Assembly: GCA_945881865.1 (NCBI GenBank) | Contig: CAMCVK010000009.1 | Coordinates: 62,001 to 126,000 of the forward strand | Length of the DNA stretch: 64,000 nucleotides | Direction of reading: 5' to 3' | From: Fimbriimonas ginsengisoli Gsoil 348 | Lineage (GTDB): Bacteria; Armatimonadota; Fimbriimonadia; Fimbriimonadales; Fimbriimonadaceae | In this document: piece by piece, positions 42,593 through 50,650 of the stretch | Numbering within the stretch: position 1 is the stretch's first letter | Layout: every line of letters begins with the position of its first letter | Notes under the pieces: model-generated | Told to the model about the DNA's origin: nothing | The model's database searches: none | Seen by the model: only the letters and a program-made list of their open reading frames with translations | Program-made: the position numbers and the translations under genes

Positions 42593-43723
42593 GTGATTCA
42601 AGAAGCCCGACTTAAGCGCCTGTTCCTCGACTTGATTTCGATTAACGCACCGAGTTTGGACGAGAAGGAAGTCGTCGACTGGACCCTTCAGTACCTTGAA
42701 GCCAACAATTTAGAAGCCTGGACCGAGAGCGCGGCGGCTCAATTGGGCGGGAATGCAGACAACGTGATCGCGCACCTTCCGGCGAACGCCGAGGGACGCC
42801 CCCGCATTTTCCTGAGCGCGCACTTCGATACGGTTGAACCAACGCCCAATCTCGTGGTGATTGAAGAAGATGGCGTCATCCGCTCGGACGGAACGTCGAT
42901 CCTCGGGGCAGACGATAAGGGCGGCATGGCCCCGGCAATCGAGGCAGTTTTGGCACTTCGCGAGAGTGGCCTCCCGCACGGAGATGTCTACCTTTTGCTT
43001 TCGGTCGCGGAGGAAATCGGGCTACTCGGCGCGAGCGTGCTAAAAATCGAGGACCTCAATCTGGACTACGGCTACGTGCTCGATACCGGCCCGCCGGTCG
43101 GCACGTTCGTCACCCGAACCGCGACCCACGATCACCTGAGGGTGTTCATCGAAGGCAAGCCGGCCCATGCGGGCAAGGATCCAGAGCACGGCATTAACGC
43201 GATTCAGGTGCTGGCGGATGCCGTGACGCGCATGAAGCTAGGGCGAATTGGCCCCGAAACCACCGCAAACCTTGGGATTGTTCGGGGCGGAACCGCCACC
43301 AACGTCGTCTGCCCGTTTGTCGAGCTGGAAGCAGAAGCCCGAAGCACCAACGAGGCCGAGCTGGATGCGCAGATCGGCCACATGATCGTCGAGTTTGAGG
43401 CCGCCGCCGCACGGTTCGGCGCGACAGTCAGCATCGAGCATCATCGGCACTATCACGCTTACGACATTCCGGAAAACAGCCCGGTGGTTCAGGTTGCGAA
43501 ACGTGCCCTGACGGCCCAAGGGTTTGCGGGAACTTCGCGAACCACGCTCGGGGGAAGCGACGCCAACATCTACAACGCAAAAGGGGTGCCGACGATCGTT
43601 CTTGCGACCGGAATGGATCGGATTCACACCCACGAAGAGTTCATTCGGCTCGATGACCTGTACTCAACGGCGAAGGTTGCACTCGCGATTCTGATCGAGA
43701 GCGGGGGCTCGCCAAAGGCCTGA
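42593..43723 (+). CDS. M20-family metallopeptidase (peptidase T-like)
   Basis: A 376-residue cytoplasmic dinuclear zinc peptidase. Ligands: HFDTVEPTPN (His, Asp), GADDKGGMA (Asp), SVAEEIGLLGA (catalytic Glu and ligand Glu), LDTGPPVG (Asp) and HTHEEF (His). A dimerisation domain (about 180-295) begins KPAHAGKDPEHGINAIQ. Start is GTG at 43593 minus 1000 (42593). The best reading is a tripeptidase or a carboxypeptidase G2 relative. Specificity is not shown. Confidence 0.88.
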   Translation: MIQEARLKRLFLDLISINAPSLDEKEVVDWTLQYLEANNLEAWTESAAAQLGGNADNVIAHLPANAEGRPRIFLSAHFDTVEPTPNLVVIEEDGVIRSDGTSILGADDKGGMAPAIEAVLALRESGLPHGDVYLLLSVAEEIGLLGASVLKIEDLNLDYGYVLDTGPPVGTFVTRTATHDHLRVFIEGKPAHAGKDPEHGINAIQVLADAVTRMKLGRIGPETTANLGIVRGGTATNVVCPFVELEAEARSTNEAELDAQIGHMIVEFEAAAARFGATVSIEHHRHYHAYDIPENSPVVQVAKRALTAQGFAGTSRTTLGGSDANIYNAKGVPTIVLATGMDRIHTHEEFIRLDDLYSTAKVALAILIESGGSPKA

Positions 43724-43820
43724 TCTTGGCTTCCATTGAATCCGATGGGGGTGCTATCCTATGGAGGTAACTTTCCGCCGATGCGCTGAGCTTTTGGCGG
43801 GGTGACTTGGAAGACTAGAA

Positions 43821-44342
43821 ATGAAGAAAACTGCAGGTTTGGCCGCACTTACGGCCGCAATGGTTCTCACGATCGCTCCGGCAATGGCTCAGGATGCTCC
43901 GACTTCGACCGGCATTAGCCTCCGCGTTGGCGCATTCTTCCCCAACGACGCCTTCGCTAAGGACCAGTCAAAGACTTGGTTCGCAATCGGCGTTCAGTAC
44001 AAGGTCTCGGAGCTTACGCAGTTCTCGAAGGACAACTACAAGGCTGACCTCGCGGTCTCCTTCGACTACTACGAGCGAAGCGGATTCCGGATCTCCCCGC
44101 TTCTTGTCAACTACGTCGGCCACCTCGGAGAGAACTTGTTCTACACGGGCGGCGTCGGAATCGCCTTCACCCGATTCCCGGCCGGATCCGGTTTCGACAG
44201 CGAAACCAAGTTCGCCTACACGATTGGCGTGGGCTATAACGTCACCAAGGGCAAGCAGCCGATCTTCGTCGAAGGCAAGTTCTTCGGCAACGAAACGAAA
44301 GAATACAACGGATTCGGCCTCTACGCCGGCATCCGATTCTGA
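43821..44342 (+). CDS. Outer-membrane beta-barrel protein
   Basis: A 173-residue protein with signal peptide MKKTAGLAALTAAMVLTIAPAMAQ. The mature part has alternating amphipathic beta-strands (GISLRVGAFFP, WFAIGVQYKV, ADLAVSFDYYER, NLFYTGGVGIAFTRF, FAYTIGVGYNV, IFVEGKFFG) and ends in a C-terminal aromatic residue (YAGIRF), a BAM signal. GGAAG lies upstream of ATG. The 97-bp leader holds a possible CCGCC/GGCGG stem. A terminator follows. Confidence 0.8.
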   Translation: MKKTAGLAALTAAMVLTIAPAMAQDAPTSTGISLRVGAFFPNDAFAKDQSKTWFAIGVQYKVSELTQFSKDNYKADLAVSFDYYERSGFRISPLLVNYVGHLGENLFYTGGVGIAFTRFPAGSGFDSETKFAYTIGVGYNVTKGKQPIFVEGKFFGNETKEYNGFGLYAGIRF

Positions 44343-44354
44343 AATAGCGCTTGA

Positions 44355-44386
44355 CCTGGCTTCCCGGTTGCATCCGGGAAGCCAGG
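44355..44386 (+). terminator. Rho-independent terminator-like hairpin
   Basis: A perfect 13-bp stem CCTGGCTTCCCGG/CCGGGAAGCCAGG with a 6-nt loop (TTGCAT) follows the beta-barrel gene by 12 nt, then ACTTTTC. The short T run makes it moderate in quality, but the stem is the strongest in the area. Confidence 0.7.
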
Positions 44387-44429
44387 ACTTTTCGTGAACC
44401 TTTCGTCAATCGAAACGTTAAGGCTTCGC

Positions 44430-45071
44430 ATGGAGATGTTGTCAAGGATCGGTGGCTGGAAAATGCGCCGCGCGGTAGAACCAGTGGTGCAAGAGGATCT
44501 GCGAGATTCGGCACTGGTCGAGCGATGCCGGAAACAAGATTTCGAAGCGTTCGGAAAGTTTGTCGATGCCTACCAGGCACGCGTTTTTGGATTTGTTCGC
44601 CGAAGTGTGGCCACCGCCGATGACGCAGCCGACGTCACACAGGAAGTTTTCATTCGCGCGTTCCAGAGCTTCCCGAGCTTTGATGGTCGCGGTTCCGTTC
44701 GTACCTGGCTGTTTAGAATCGCCCACAACCTGTGCATCGATCGAGCGCGAAAGCGCGACCGGCGAGTCACAGAAGCGTCGATGTTTATTGGCGACGATGC
44801 CGAAGAATTTGAAACGCCTGATGATCGATGGCAGCCAGAACGACTTGCCCTCAGCGAAGAACTGAACGCCGTGGTAGAGCAGGGAATCCAGGAACTGAGC
44901 CTGAAATTGCGGACCGTTTTGCTATTGCATGACCGAGAAGACATGGATTACGAAGAGATCGCCAAGCTGGTTTCTGTACCCGTCGGAACCGTCAAGAGTC
45001 GCCTTTTCCTCGCTCGCAAACACTTGCAGGCGAAACTTACGGCCTACCTCGCTGCAGAAGGTGTGGCATGA
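44430..45071 (+). CDS. ECF-type RNA polymerase sigma factor
   Basis: A group 4 sigma factor of about 213 residues. Region 2 is seen in AFGKFVDAYQARVFGFVRRSVATADDAADVTQEVFIRAFQSF and the RTWLFRIAHNLCIDRARKR segment; region 4 in LRTVLLLHDREDMDYEEIAKLVSVPVGTVKSRLFLARKHLQAKL. Start candidates are ATG 44430 (AAGG 6 nt upstream, chosen), 44394 and 44463. The anti-sigma gene overlaps its stop by 4 bp. It probably controls envelope stress through the RseB-like gene. Confidence 0.9.
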   Translation: MEMLSRIGGWKMRRAVEPVVQEDLRDSALVERCRKQDFEAFGKFVDAYQARVFGFVRRSVATADDAADVTQEVFIRAFQSFPSFDGRGSVRTWLFRIAHNLCIDRARKRDRRVTEASMFIGDDAEEFETPDDRWQPERLALSEELNAVVEQGIQELSLKLRTVLLLHDREDMDYEEIAKLVSVPVGTVKSRLFLARKHLQAKLTAYLAAEGVA

Positions 45072-45490
45072 GCCAGTCCCCATTCGATCGAAACGACTCG
45101 CCGGAGGATGTTGTTCGTCAGCTCGTTTCCAGACTGCCCGAGGAAACTCCGAGCATGGTCTGGCGGAGCGAACTTAACGAAAAGCTTCGGCGAGAAGCAG
45201 ACAAGACGCGCGCTCGAAAGCGGCGGATGCTCCTCTTCAGTCCGATGCTGGGATTCGCAACCGTGCTTCTCATTACGGCGATTTGGTGGCAGCCCCGAAT
45301 GTCCGCCACCAGCTCGACTGCAATGAACGCATCGGTAAGTTTGGAGTTCGCGCTTGCGGCTGCCTACGGAGACCAGGTCGATTCGAGCACCGGTTCGACG
45401 CTAACGGCCGACGAAGCAACCGAGTTTGCCGGTCGCACGCTGCCCATCGCTGCCGCAGAGAGGTTAGATTTTGATCCGCATTCTTTCTAG
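45068..45490 (+). CDS. Putative anti-sigma factor (single-pass membrane protein)
   Basis: A 140-residue protein. Residues 1-50 are charged and would be cytoplasmic; LLFSPMLGFATVLLITAIWW (about 55-74) is one membrane helix; the rest is a short extracytoplasmic tail. This RseA-like layout, and the position right after an ECF sigma (ATGA overlap) and before a RseB-like gene, support an anti-sigma role. There is no zinc HxxxCxxC motif, so it would be an RseA-type rather than a ZAS-type factor. Confidence 0.72.
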   Translation: MSQSPFDRNDSPEDVVRQLVSRLPEETPSMVWRSELNEKLRREADKTRARKRRMLLFSPMLGFATVLLITAIWWQPRMSATSSTAMNASVSLEFALAAAYGDQVDSSTGSTLTADEATEFAGRTLPIAAAERLDFDPHSF

Positions 45491-46454
45491 CCTGGTTCTG
45501 TTTGGCCTTGCTCTCCCGGGCGCGATTGCTCAAGCTCCCGTTCGAGTTGAGGATCCGCAGATTGGCCGTAAGGACCCGATTCCTCCGATCGTTCGGCTTG
45601 CCGTGCGACAAAGTCGCGACCTGAAATTCGTGGGTCGCCGAAGCGTAGAGCTTCGCCGAGACGGAAAAATGCTCCGGTTCACGGAGATCGTCACAAGGCT
45701 GGGCCAACGAACGCGCACGGAGTTCTCGGAGGATTCGCCGTTCTCCGGTCAAATCATCGTGGAAGACGCTCAGAACCGCCGCCATTTTCTTCCGGATTCG
45801 AACGAGGTCCGGGTGTTGCCGGCGCGGGCAGAAGACGGCGTACCCGGGATCATCAAGGCGTACAAGAGCGGAACCAAGATGTCCTTCCGCATGGGTCGAC
45901 CTGAACTGATCGCCGGTCGAAGGGCGCCGCGACTCGATGTGCGAGACCCGGATGGAAACGTTCTGCAGCAGTTTTGGATTGATCCTCAGAGCGGTGCGGT
46001 CCTGCAGCGCAAGGTTTACGATTCGGTTGGGACGTACGTAGGAGGCTTCCGATTTGAGTCGGTCGACTTCAAGGCCGCGATCGATCCCGGCATTTTCGTC
46101 TTGATGCGAAAAGGGGCGAAGCTGACGACTCCGGAAACGACCTTGGATGAGATGATTCAGCAAGGCGGGTTTGCTGCGGTCACTCTGAAGGGGGCACCCG
46201 GCTTTCGTCTGGACAACGTCCGGGTGATCTCGCCCGTTGGAGCACCTGTCCTGCTCCAAGCCTACGTTGGCGGTGGCCGCCGGGTCATTCTGTTTCAAAC
46301 CAAAGCCGATTTGGATCCAGAGCGAATGAAGCGTTTTGCCCGGGCCGGTACCCGGACGGTAGTCTGGACGGCCCAGGGACGGAATTTTGCGCTGGTTGGT
46401 CCGTCTAAAGGTACGGACCTAGAGTCGCTGGCCGAATACGCGAAGAAGCGCTAG
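45471..46454 (+). CDS. RseB/MucB-like periplasmic regulator
   Basis: A 327-residue exported protein starting at TTG (45471), with signal peptide MIRILSSLVLFGLALPGAIAQ. The MucB/RseB N-terminal lipoprotein-binding-like fold is suggested by LKFVGRRSVELRRDGKMLRFTEIVTRLGQRTRTEFSE, LRQQFWIDPQSGAVLQRKVYDS and a C-terminal MucB-type domain (VRVISPVGAPVLLQAYVGGGRRVILFQ). The start overlaps the anti-sigma gene by 20 bp. RseB restrains cleavage of the anti-sigma until envelope signals appear. Confidence 0.72.
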   Translation: MIRILSSLVLFGLALPGAIAQAPVRVEDPQIGRKDPIPPIVRLAVRQSRDLKFVGRRSVELRRDGKMLRFTEIVTRLGQRTRTEFSEDSPFSGQIIVEDAQNRRHFLPDSNEVRVLPARAEDGVPGIIKAYKSGTKMSFRMGRPELIAGRRAPRLDVRDPDGNVLQQFWIDPQSGAVLQRKVYDSVGTYVGGFRFESVDFKAAIDPGIFVLMRKGAKLTTPETTLDEMIQQGGFAAVTLKGAPGFRLDNVRVISPVGAPVLLQAYVGGGRRVILFQTKADLDPERMKRFARAGTRTVVWTAQGRNFALVGPSKGTDLESLAEYAKKR

Positions 46455-46516
46455 GTGCCCTGGAGTCCGCCGTTTAGCCTGGCAAGGCGCGACGGCTATA
46501 CTGCAAGGAGAGCATA

Positions 46517-48811
46517 GTGCGCAAACAGAATCGAGTTGTAAAGCCCTGGGTTCGCTTTCTGAAGCGGACTCTCGCGGTAGTTGTCCTCCTGGGACTCACC
46601 GTCATTGCGGTTCTTTTCGGTGCCCTCATAGTTATTACCAAAAACGTTCGGTCCGAAATTGGGACCCTCGAAGACAAGCTGGTGGTCAACGAGAACCGAC
46701 CTTCCGTTATCGTTTCGAGCGACGGAACTGAGCTCCTGCGGCTTGTCTCCGAATACCGCAAGCCTTTCCAACTCGAAGACGTTCCTCCGCATGTCATCAA
46801 CGCCTTTATTGCCGCAGAGGACCGTCGTTTCTACCAGCACGAGGGTGTTGACTACATCGGCCTCGGTCGGGCGCTGGTCTTGGCAGCGCGCGAGGGCAAG
46901 GTTTCGCAAGGCGGAAGCACGATCACGATGCAGCTTGCCAAGCAGCTGCTCACGGGAAGTGACCGAACCTTCGACCGTAAGCTGAAGGACATCATCCTGG
47001 CCAATGAGCTTGAGTCGCTCAAGACCAAAGACCAGATCATGGAGCTTTATCTCAAGCAGGTCTACTTTGGGGAAGGTGCCTTTGGCTTGGCATCAGCAGC
47101 CGAGGTGTTCTTCAAGAAACACGTCAAGGATCTCACCATCGCTGAGGCAGCGATGCTCGCCCGTTGCGTTCGCCGTCCGACCTTCGAAAATCCGGTCGCG
47201 CGATATCCGCGCGCCTTCGCCAACAAGAACGTGGTGCTCGGCATCATGAAAGAGGAGGGGATGATCAATGAAGGCGAGTTTCAGCGCGGCCGGGCCGAGC
47301 GACCTAAGATCTACGGCCAGACGTTTCGGAAGAGCCTTCAGAACAGCATCGCCCCCTATTTCGTGGACTATGTGCTGAGCGAGCTGAAAGAGAGCTACCC
47401 GGAGCTGGACCTGAAGACCGGCGGCTACCGAATCGAGACGACCCTCAACCTGAAGCTGCAGCAGTTCGCCGAAGCGTCGGTTCGTGGGGTCGTCAAGGAC
47501 TTCCGGCGTCAAGGGGTAACCAACGGTGCCTTCGTGTTGATGGACCGAAACGGGCACCTCTTGGCCATCGTTGGCGGCCAAGACTATAGTAAGAGTCAGT
47601 TCAATATCGCAACGATTGGAATGCGCCAGCCTGGTTCCAGCTTCAAGCCGATTGTGTATAGCGCAGCCCTCGCGACGGGTTCCGTCCGCCCGGGTCAGAG
47701 TATCAGCAACCAGCCGGTAAAGGTAATCGACGGGCGTCCGTGGCCAAAAAACAGCGGAAGGTTCAACGGGCCGAGCTACTCCATCGACACTTCGATCGCG
47801 ATGTCGATCAACCGGCCGGCAGTGCACACGTTCCTTGACGCAGGCAAACAAAACGTGGTGCAGTACGCGCAAGATGTTTTCGGCCTCAAGTCGCCACTTC
47901 AAGACCGTGGTGGGATCCCGGATTCGCTTGCGCTTGGAGCGATGCCGGTAAAGCCGGTGGAAATGGCAGAGGTCTACTCTGTCTTCATGCTCGGTGGAGA
48001 CCGTGTCCACCCGACGCCCATCCGGCGAATCCTGGGTCCTAATCAGGAAGTAATCAAGGAAGACCGTCCCCTGAAGTTTGAGCGCGTGTTGCCCACGTGG
48101 GTGGCCGAAACGATGGATGGCTATCTCGGGCAGGTCGTGAACAACGGCACCGCACGCGCGGCGATGGCGGTGCCAGACTCGCGCGGCAAAACCGGAACGA
48201 CGAACAGCAACAAAGACGCTTGGTTTTGCGGCTACACGCCGGATTACGTCGGGATCGCCTGGGTTGGAAATCTACGCGGCAAGGCGATGGGGGCGAAAGT
48301 CTTCGGCGGAACGGTTGCGATTCGCTTCTGGGTCGAAATCGTTAACCATGCGCGGGCCACGGTGAAGCCGCCTGACAAGCTGCCGCCTAGCGACTTTACG
48401 GTCACTACGGGTCCCGGTCCGACGGTGAAGTCGGTGCCACCGCCTGCAACTGGGCCCGAGGCGACGAAAGCGGAGGATTTTGACCCCGACGTCCCGACCG
48501 TAACCGAAAGTCGGCGCCCCGAGATCAATCCCTCAGACGTGCCGGTTGACCTTGACGGCAACGCGGACGCGGTTCCCACTGGCGATCTCGACCCGACAGA
48601 GGAACCGACTCCCCGGGCACGGGTGCCGGATCGCCCCAAGCCTCGTTCGAGCGCACCAAACAGGACCCAGACGGACACGTACGTCGAGATCGAAGTGTGC
48701 GCCGACACCGGAGAACGGGCCAGTCTGTATTGCCCGAACACCGTTACGCGGCGATTCCCGACCGGCAAGGCACCAAGGTCGATTTGCCATGAGCATCGGC
48801 GGGGCGGCTAG
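46517..48811 (+). CDS. Penicillin-binding protein 1A (bifunctional)
   Basis: A 764-residue class A PBP. A membrane anchor (LAVVVLLGLTVIAVLFGALIVI, about 20-41) precedes a GT51 glycosyltransferase domain with AAEDRRFYQHEGVD, GGSTITMQLAKQLL and KDQIMELYLKQVYFG. The transpeptidase domain has SxxK at S374-SFK, SIAMSINRPAV (SxN) and GKTGTTNS (KTG). The C-terminal approximately 150 residues are Pro/Thr-rich with a final CADTGERASLYC segment. GTG start behind AAGGAG. PBP2 follows after 3 bp. Confidence 0.94.
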   Translation: MRKQNRVVKPWVRFLKRTLAVVVLLGLTVIAVLFGALIVITKNVRSEIGTLEDKLVVNENRPSVIVSSDGTELLRLVSEYRKPFQLEDVPPHVINAFIAAEDRRFYQHEGVDYIGLGRALVLAAREGKVSQGGSTITMQLAKQLLTGSDRTFDRKLKDIILANELESLKTKDQIMELYLKQVYFGEGAFGLASAAEVFFKKHVKDLTIAEAAMLARCVRRPTFENPVARYPRAFANKNVVLGIMKEEGMINEGEFQRGRAERPKIYGQTFRKSLQNSIAPYFVDYVLSELKESYPELDLKTGGYRIETTLNLKLQQFAEASVRGVVKDFRRQGVTNGAFVLMDRNGHLLAIVGGQDYSKSQFNIATIGMRQPGSSFKPIVYSAALATGSVRPGQSISNQPVKVIDGRPWPKNSGRFNGPSYSIDTSIAMSINRPAVHTFLDAGKQNVVQYAQDVFGLKSPLQDRGGIPDSLALGAMPVKPVEMAEVYSVFMLGGDRVHPTPIRRILGPNQEVIKEDRPLKFERVLPTWVAETMDGYLGQVVNNGTARAAMAVPDSRGKTGTTNSNKDAWFCGYTPDYVGIAWVGNLRGKAMGAKVFGGTVAIRFWVEIVNHARATVKPPDKLPPSDFTVTTGPGPTVKSVPPPATGPEATKAEDFDPDVPTVTESRRPEINPSDVPVDLDGNADAVPTGDLDPTEEPTPRARVPDRPKPRSSAPNRTQTDTYVEIEVCADTGERASLYCPNTVTRRFPTGKAPRSICHEHRRGG

Positions 48812-48814
48812 ACC

Positions 48815-50650
48815 TTGTCCGTCATCCACGCGCCAAAGGAGCGGGAACTCGACCCGAGACTGCTGACATTTCCAGTAGTGATGGGTTTGCTCATTGCGAC
48901 CCTCTTTGCCCGGCTTTGGTACCTGCAGGTCGTGAAAGCGACGGAACTTCAGGAGCGCGCAAGCCAAACGAGCGAAGCCCAAACGATTTCGCTGGCCCCT
49001 CGGGGCCTCATTTTCGACCGTGACGGTCGGTTGATTGCCGGCGTGCGACCGAAAGTCGTCGTCAAGGTTGTACCGGCCCAGCTCGAAAAGAATCCCGCGC
49101 TTCTGGATCGGCTGGCCGCCGTATTGAAAGCGGACAAGAAAAAGCTGCTCCGCAAAATGAACGAGAACCGGGCGAACCGAAACTTGCCCACGGTGATTTT
49201 TGTGGGGGCAGACCTCAGTGCCAGCGGTCGAATCGCAGAAGCTCCCGAGGACTTCCCGGGGGTCGAAATCGACACCCTGCCCATGCGGTACTACCGGGAC
49301 GGAACCAGCTTCTCGCACGTGCTCGGCTACGTCTGGACGCCCGATCCCCGAGACGAGGGGCGGTTTAGAGAACGGGGCTTCACCGGGCCGATCCCGGCCT
49401 ACGTTGGCAAACAAGGAATTGAGAAGGCGTACGAGACCGACCTGATGGGAACGGCCGGCATCCAATGGACGGAGATCGACGCAAAGGGAAGACCCCTCCG
49501 CGTCGTCGAGCGAGATGCGGCGATTCCGGGTGGCCAGCTGTTTCTTTCGCTGGATGCCGACCTACAAAAAGCCGCCACGCACCTTCTCGGTGCTGGTGGA
49601 TATAAAGCCAGCGCGGTTGCGCTAGACCCCAGCACTGGCGAAATCCTTTGCATGGTAAGTAGCCCAACGTTTGACCAGACCATTTTTGAGGGCGGTATTA
49701 CGCAGAGCGAATGGGACTCGCTAAACAGCGCGGAACGAACGCCGATGCTGAACCGCGCGATTCAGACCGCGTTGGCGCCTGGTTCCACATTTAAGATCGT
49801 GACCGCGATAGCTGCGGCGCAGGCCGGAAAGTGGGATCCAAACCGACCGACCTTCTGCGATGGCGGCTTTCACATGGGCCGAAAAACCTTCAAATGCCTA
49901 GGGCGCCATGGTGCGATCACCTTCGAGCGGGCGATGGAGAAGTCGTGCAACACCTACTTCTGCGCGCTTGGCAAGTATGTTGGCCGGGAGTCCCTCGTCG
50001 AGACCTCGGCGATGCTGGGCCTCGGGGAAAAATCGGGGCTAGAGATCGGCGGCGAGCAACCCGGAGACCTGCCAAACGAACGCTGGCTAAATCGCGCTCG
50101 CAAACCGGCCGTTTGGTACGGGGGTGACGTTGTCAACGCAGCCATCGGCCAGGGCGCCGTGGCCGCGACGCCACTACAGATGGCGACCGTGGCGGCGATG
50201 GTCGGTACGCGGGGAGTCGCCTATGTGCCGCACTTGGTTCACGCCGTAAAGACCAGCGATGGCACGATGCAAAAGGTGATTCCCCGGGAGTCGCACCGCA
50301 TCCAACTGCCCGACTCGTTTTGGGATGCTTTGACCGAATCGCTAGGGAAAGTCGTTGAAAGCGGCACGGCGCAGCGGGCAAAGATCCCGGGCGTTGCCTG
50401 GGGCGGAAAAACGGGAAGCGCGGAGCATGCAAAAGGCACCGTGACCCACAGCTGGTTCGTGGGGATGGCCCCGCTCGTCAACCCCAAGATCGCGATCTGC
50501 GTTCGCGTGGAGAGCTCGGGGCACGGAGGAGACGTTGCCGCGCCGATTGCCCGCGATCTCGTGAAGATTTACTTGGACAAGATTGCACGGAAAGCCGCGG
50601 CATCATCGGCGGCCGTATCGCCTTCCGCTGCCTTGCCTTCGGCGCGGTAA
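48815..50650 (+). CDS. mrdA: Penicillin-binding protein 2 (elongation transpeptidase)
   Basis: A 611-residue class B PBP. TM anchor LTFPVVMGLLIATLFARLWYL, dimerisation domain with APRGLIFDRDGRLIA and YRDGTSFSHVLGYV, then the transpeptidase: S324-TFK (SxxK), KSCNTYFC (SxN) and KTGSAEH (K532). Starts at TTG, 3 bp after PBP1A. The final 20 residues are Ala/Ser-rich and overlap the convergent O-antigen-ligase-like gene by 82 bp. No RodA gene lies next to it. Confidence 0.92.
   Translation: MSVIHAPKERELDPRLLTFPVVMGLLIATLFARLWYLQVVKATELQERASQTSEAQTISLAPRGLIFDRDGRLIAGVRPKVVVKVVPAQLEKNPALLDRLAAVLKADKKKLLRKMNENRANRNLPTVIFVGADLSASGRIAEAPEDFPGVEIDTLPMRYYRDGTSFSHVLGYVWTPDPRDEGRFRERGFTGPIPAYVGKQGIEKAYETDLMGTAGIQWTEIDAKGRPLRVVERDAAIPGGQLFLSLDADLQKAATHLLGAGGYKASAVALDPSTGEILCMVSSPTFDQTIFEGGITQSEWDSLNSAERTPMLNRAIQTALAPGSTFKIVTAIAAAQAGKWDPNRPTFCDGGFHMGRKTFKCLGRHGAITFERAMEKSCNTYFCALGKYVGRESLVETSAMLGLGEKSGLEIGGEQPGDLPNERWLNRARKPAVWYGGDVVNAAIGQGAVAATPLQMATVAAMVGTRGVAYVPHLVHAVKTSDGTMQKVIPRESHRIQLPDSFWDALTESLGKVVESGTAQRAKIPGVAWGGKTGSAEHAKGTVTHSWFVGMAPLVNPKIAICVRVESSGHGGDVAAPIARDLVKIYLDKIARKAAASSAAVSPSAALPSAR

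Noticed and set aside
45273-46298. Long open frame (341 codons) on the minus strand opposite the RseB-like gene
   Set aside because: No motif, Arg/Gln-rich composition, and overlaps the sigma-operon genes that fit together by spacing and content.
47093-48010. Long open frame (305 codons) on the minus strand opposite PBP1A
   Set aside because: Antisense to the transpeptidase domain, whose SxxK, SxN and KTG motifs are intact.
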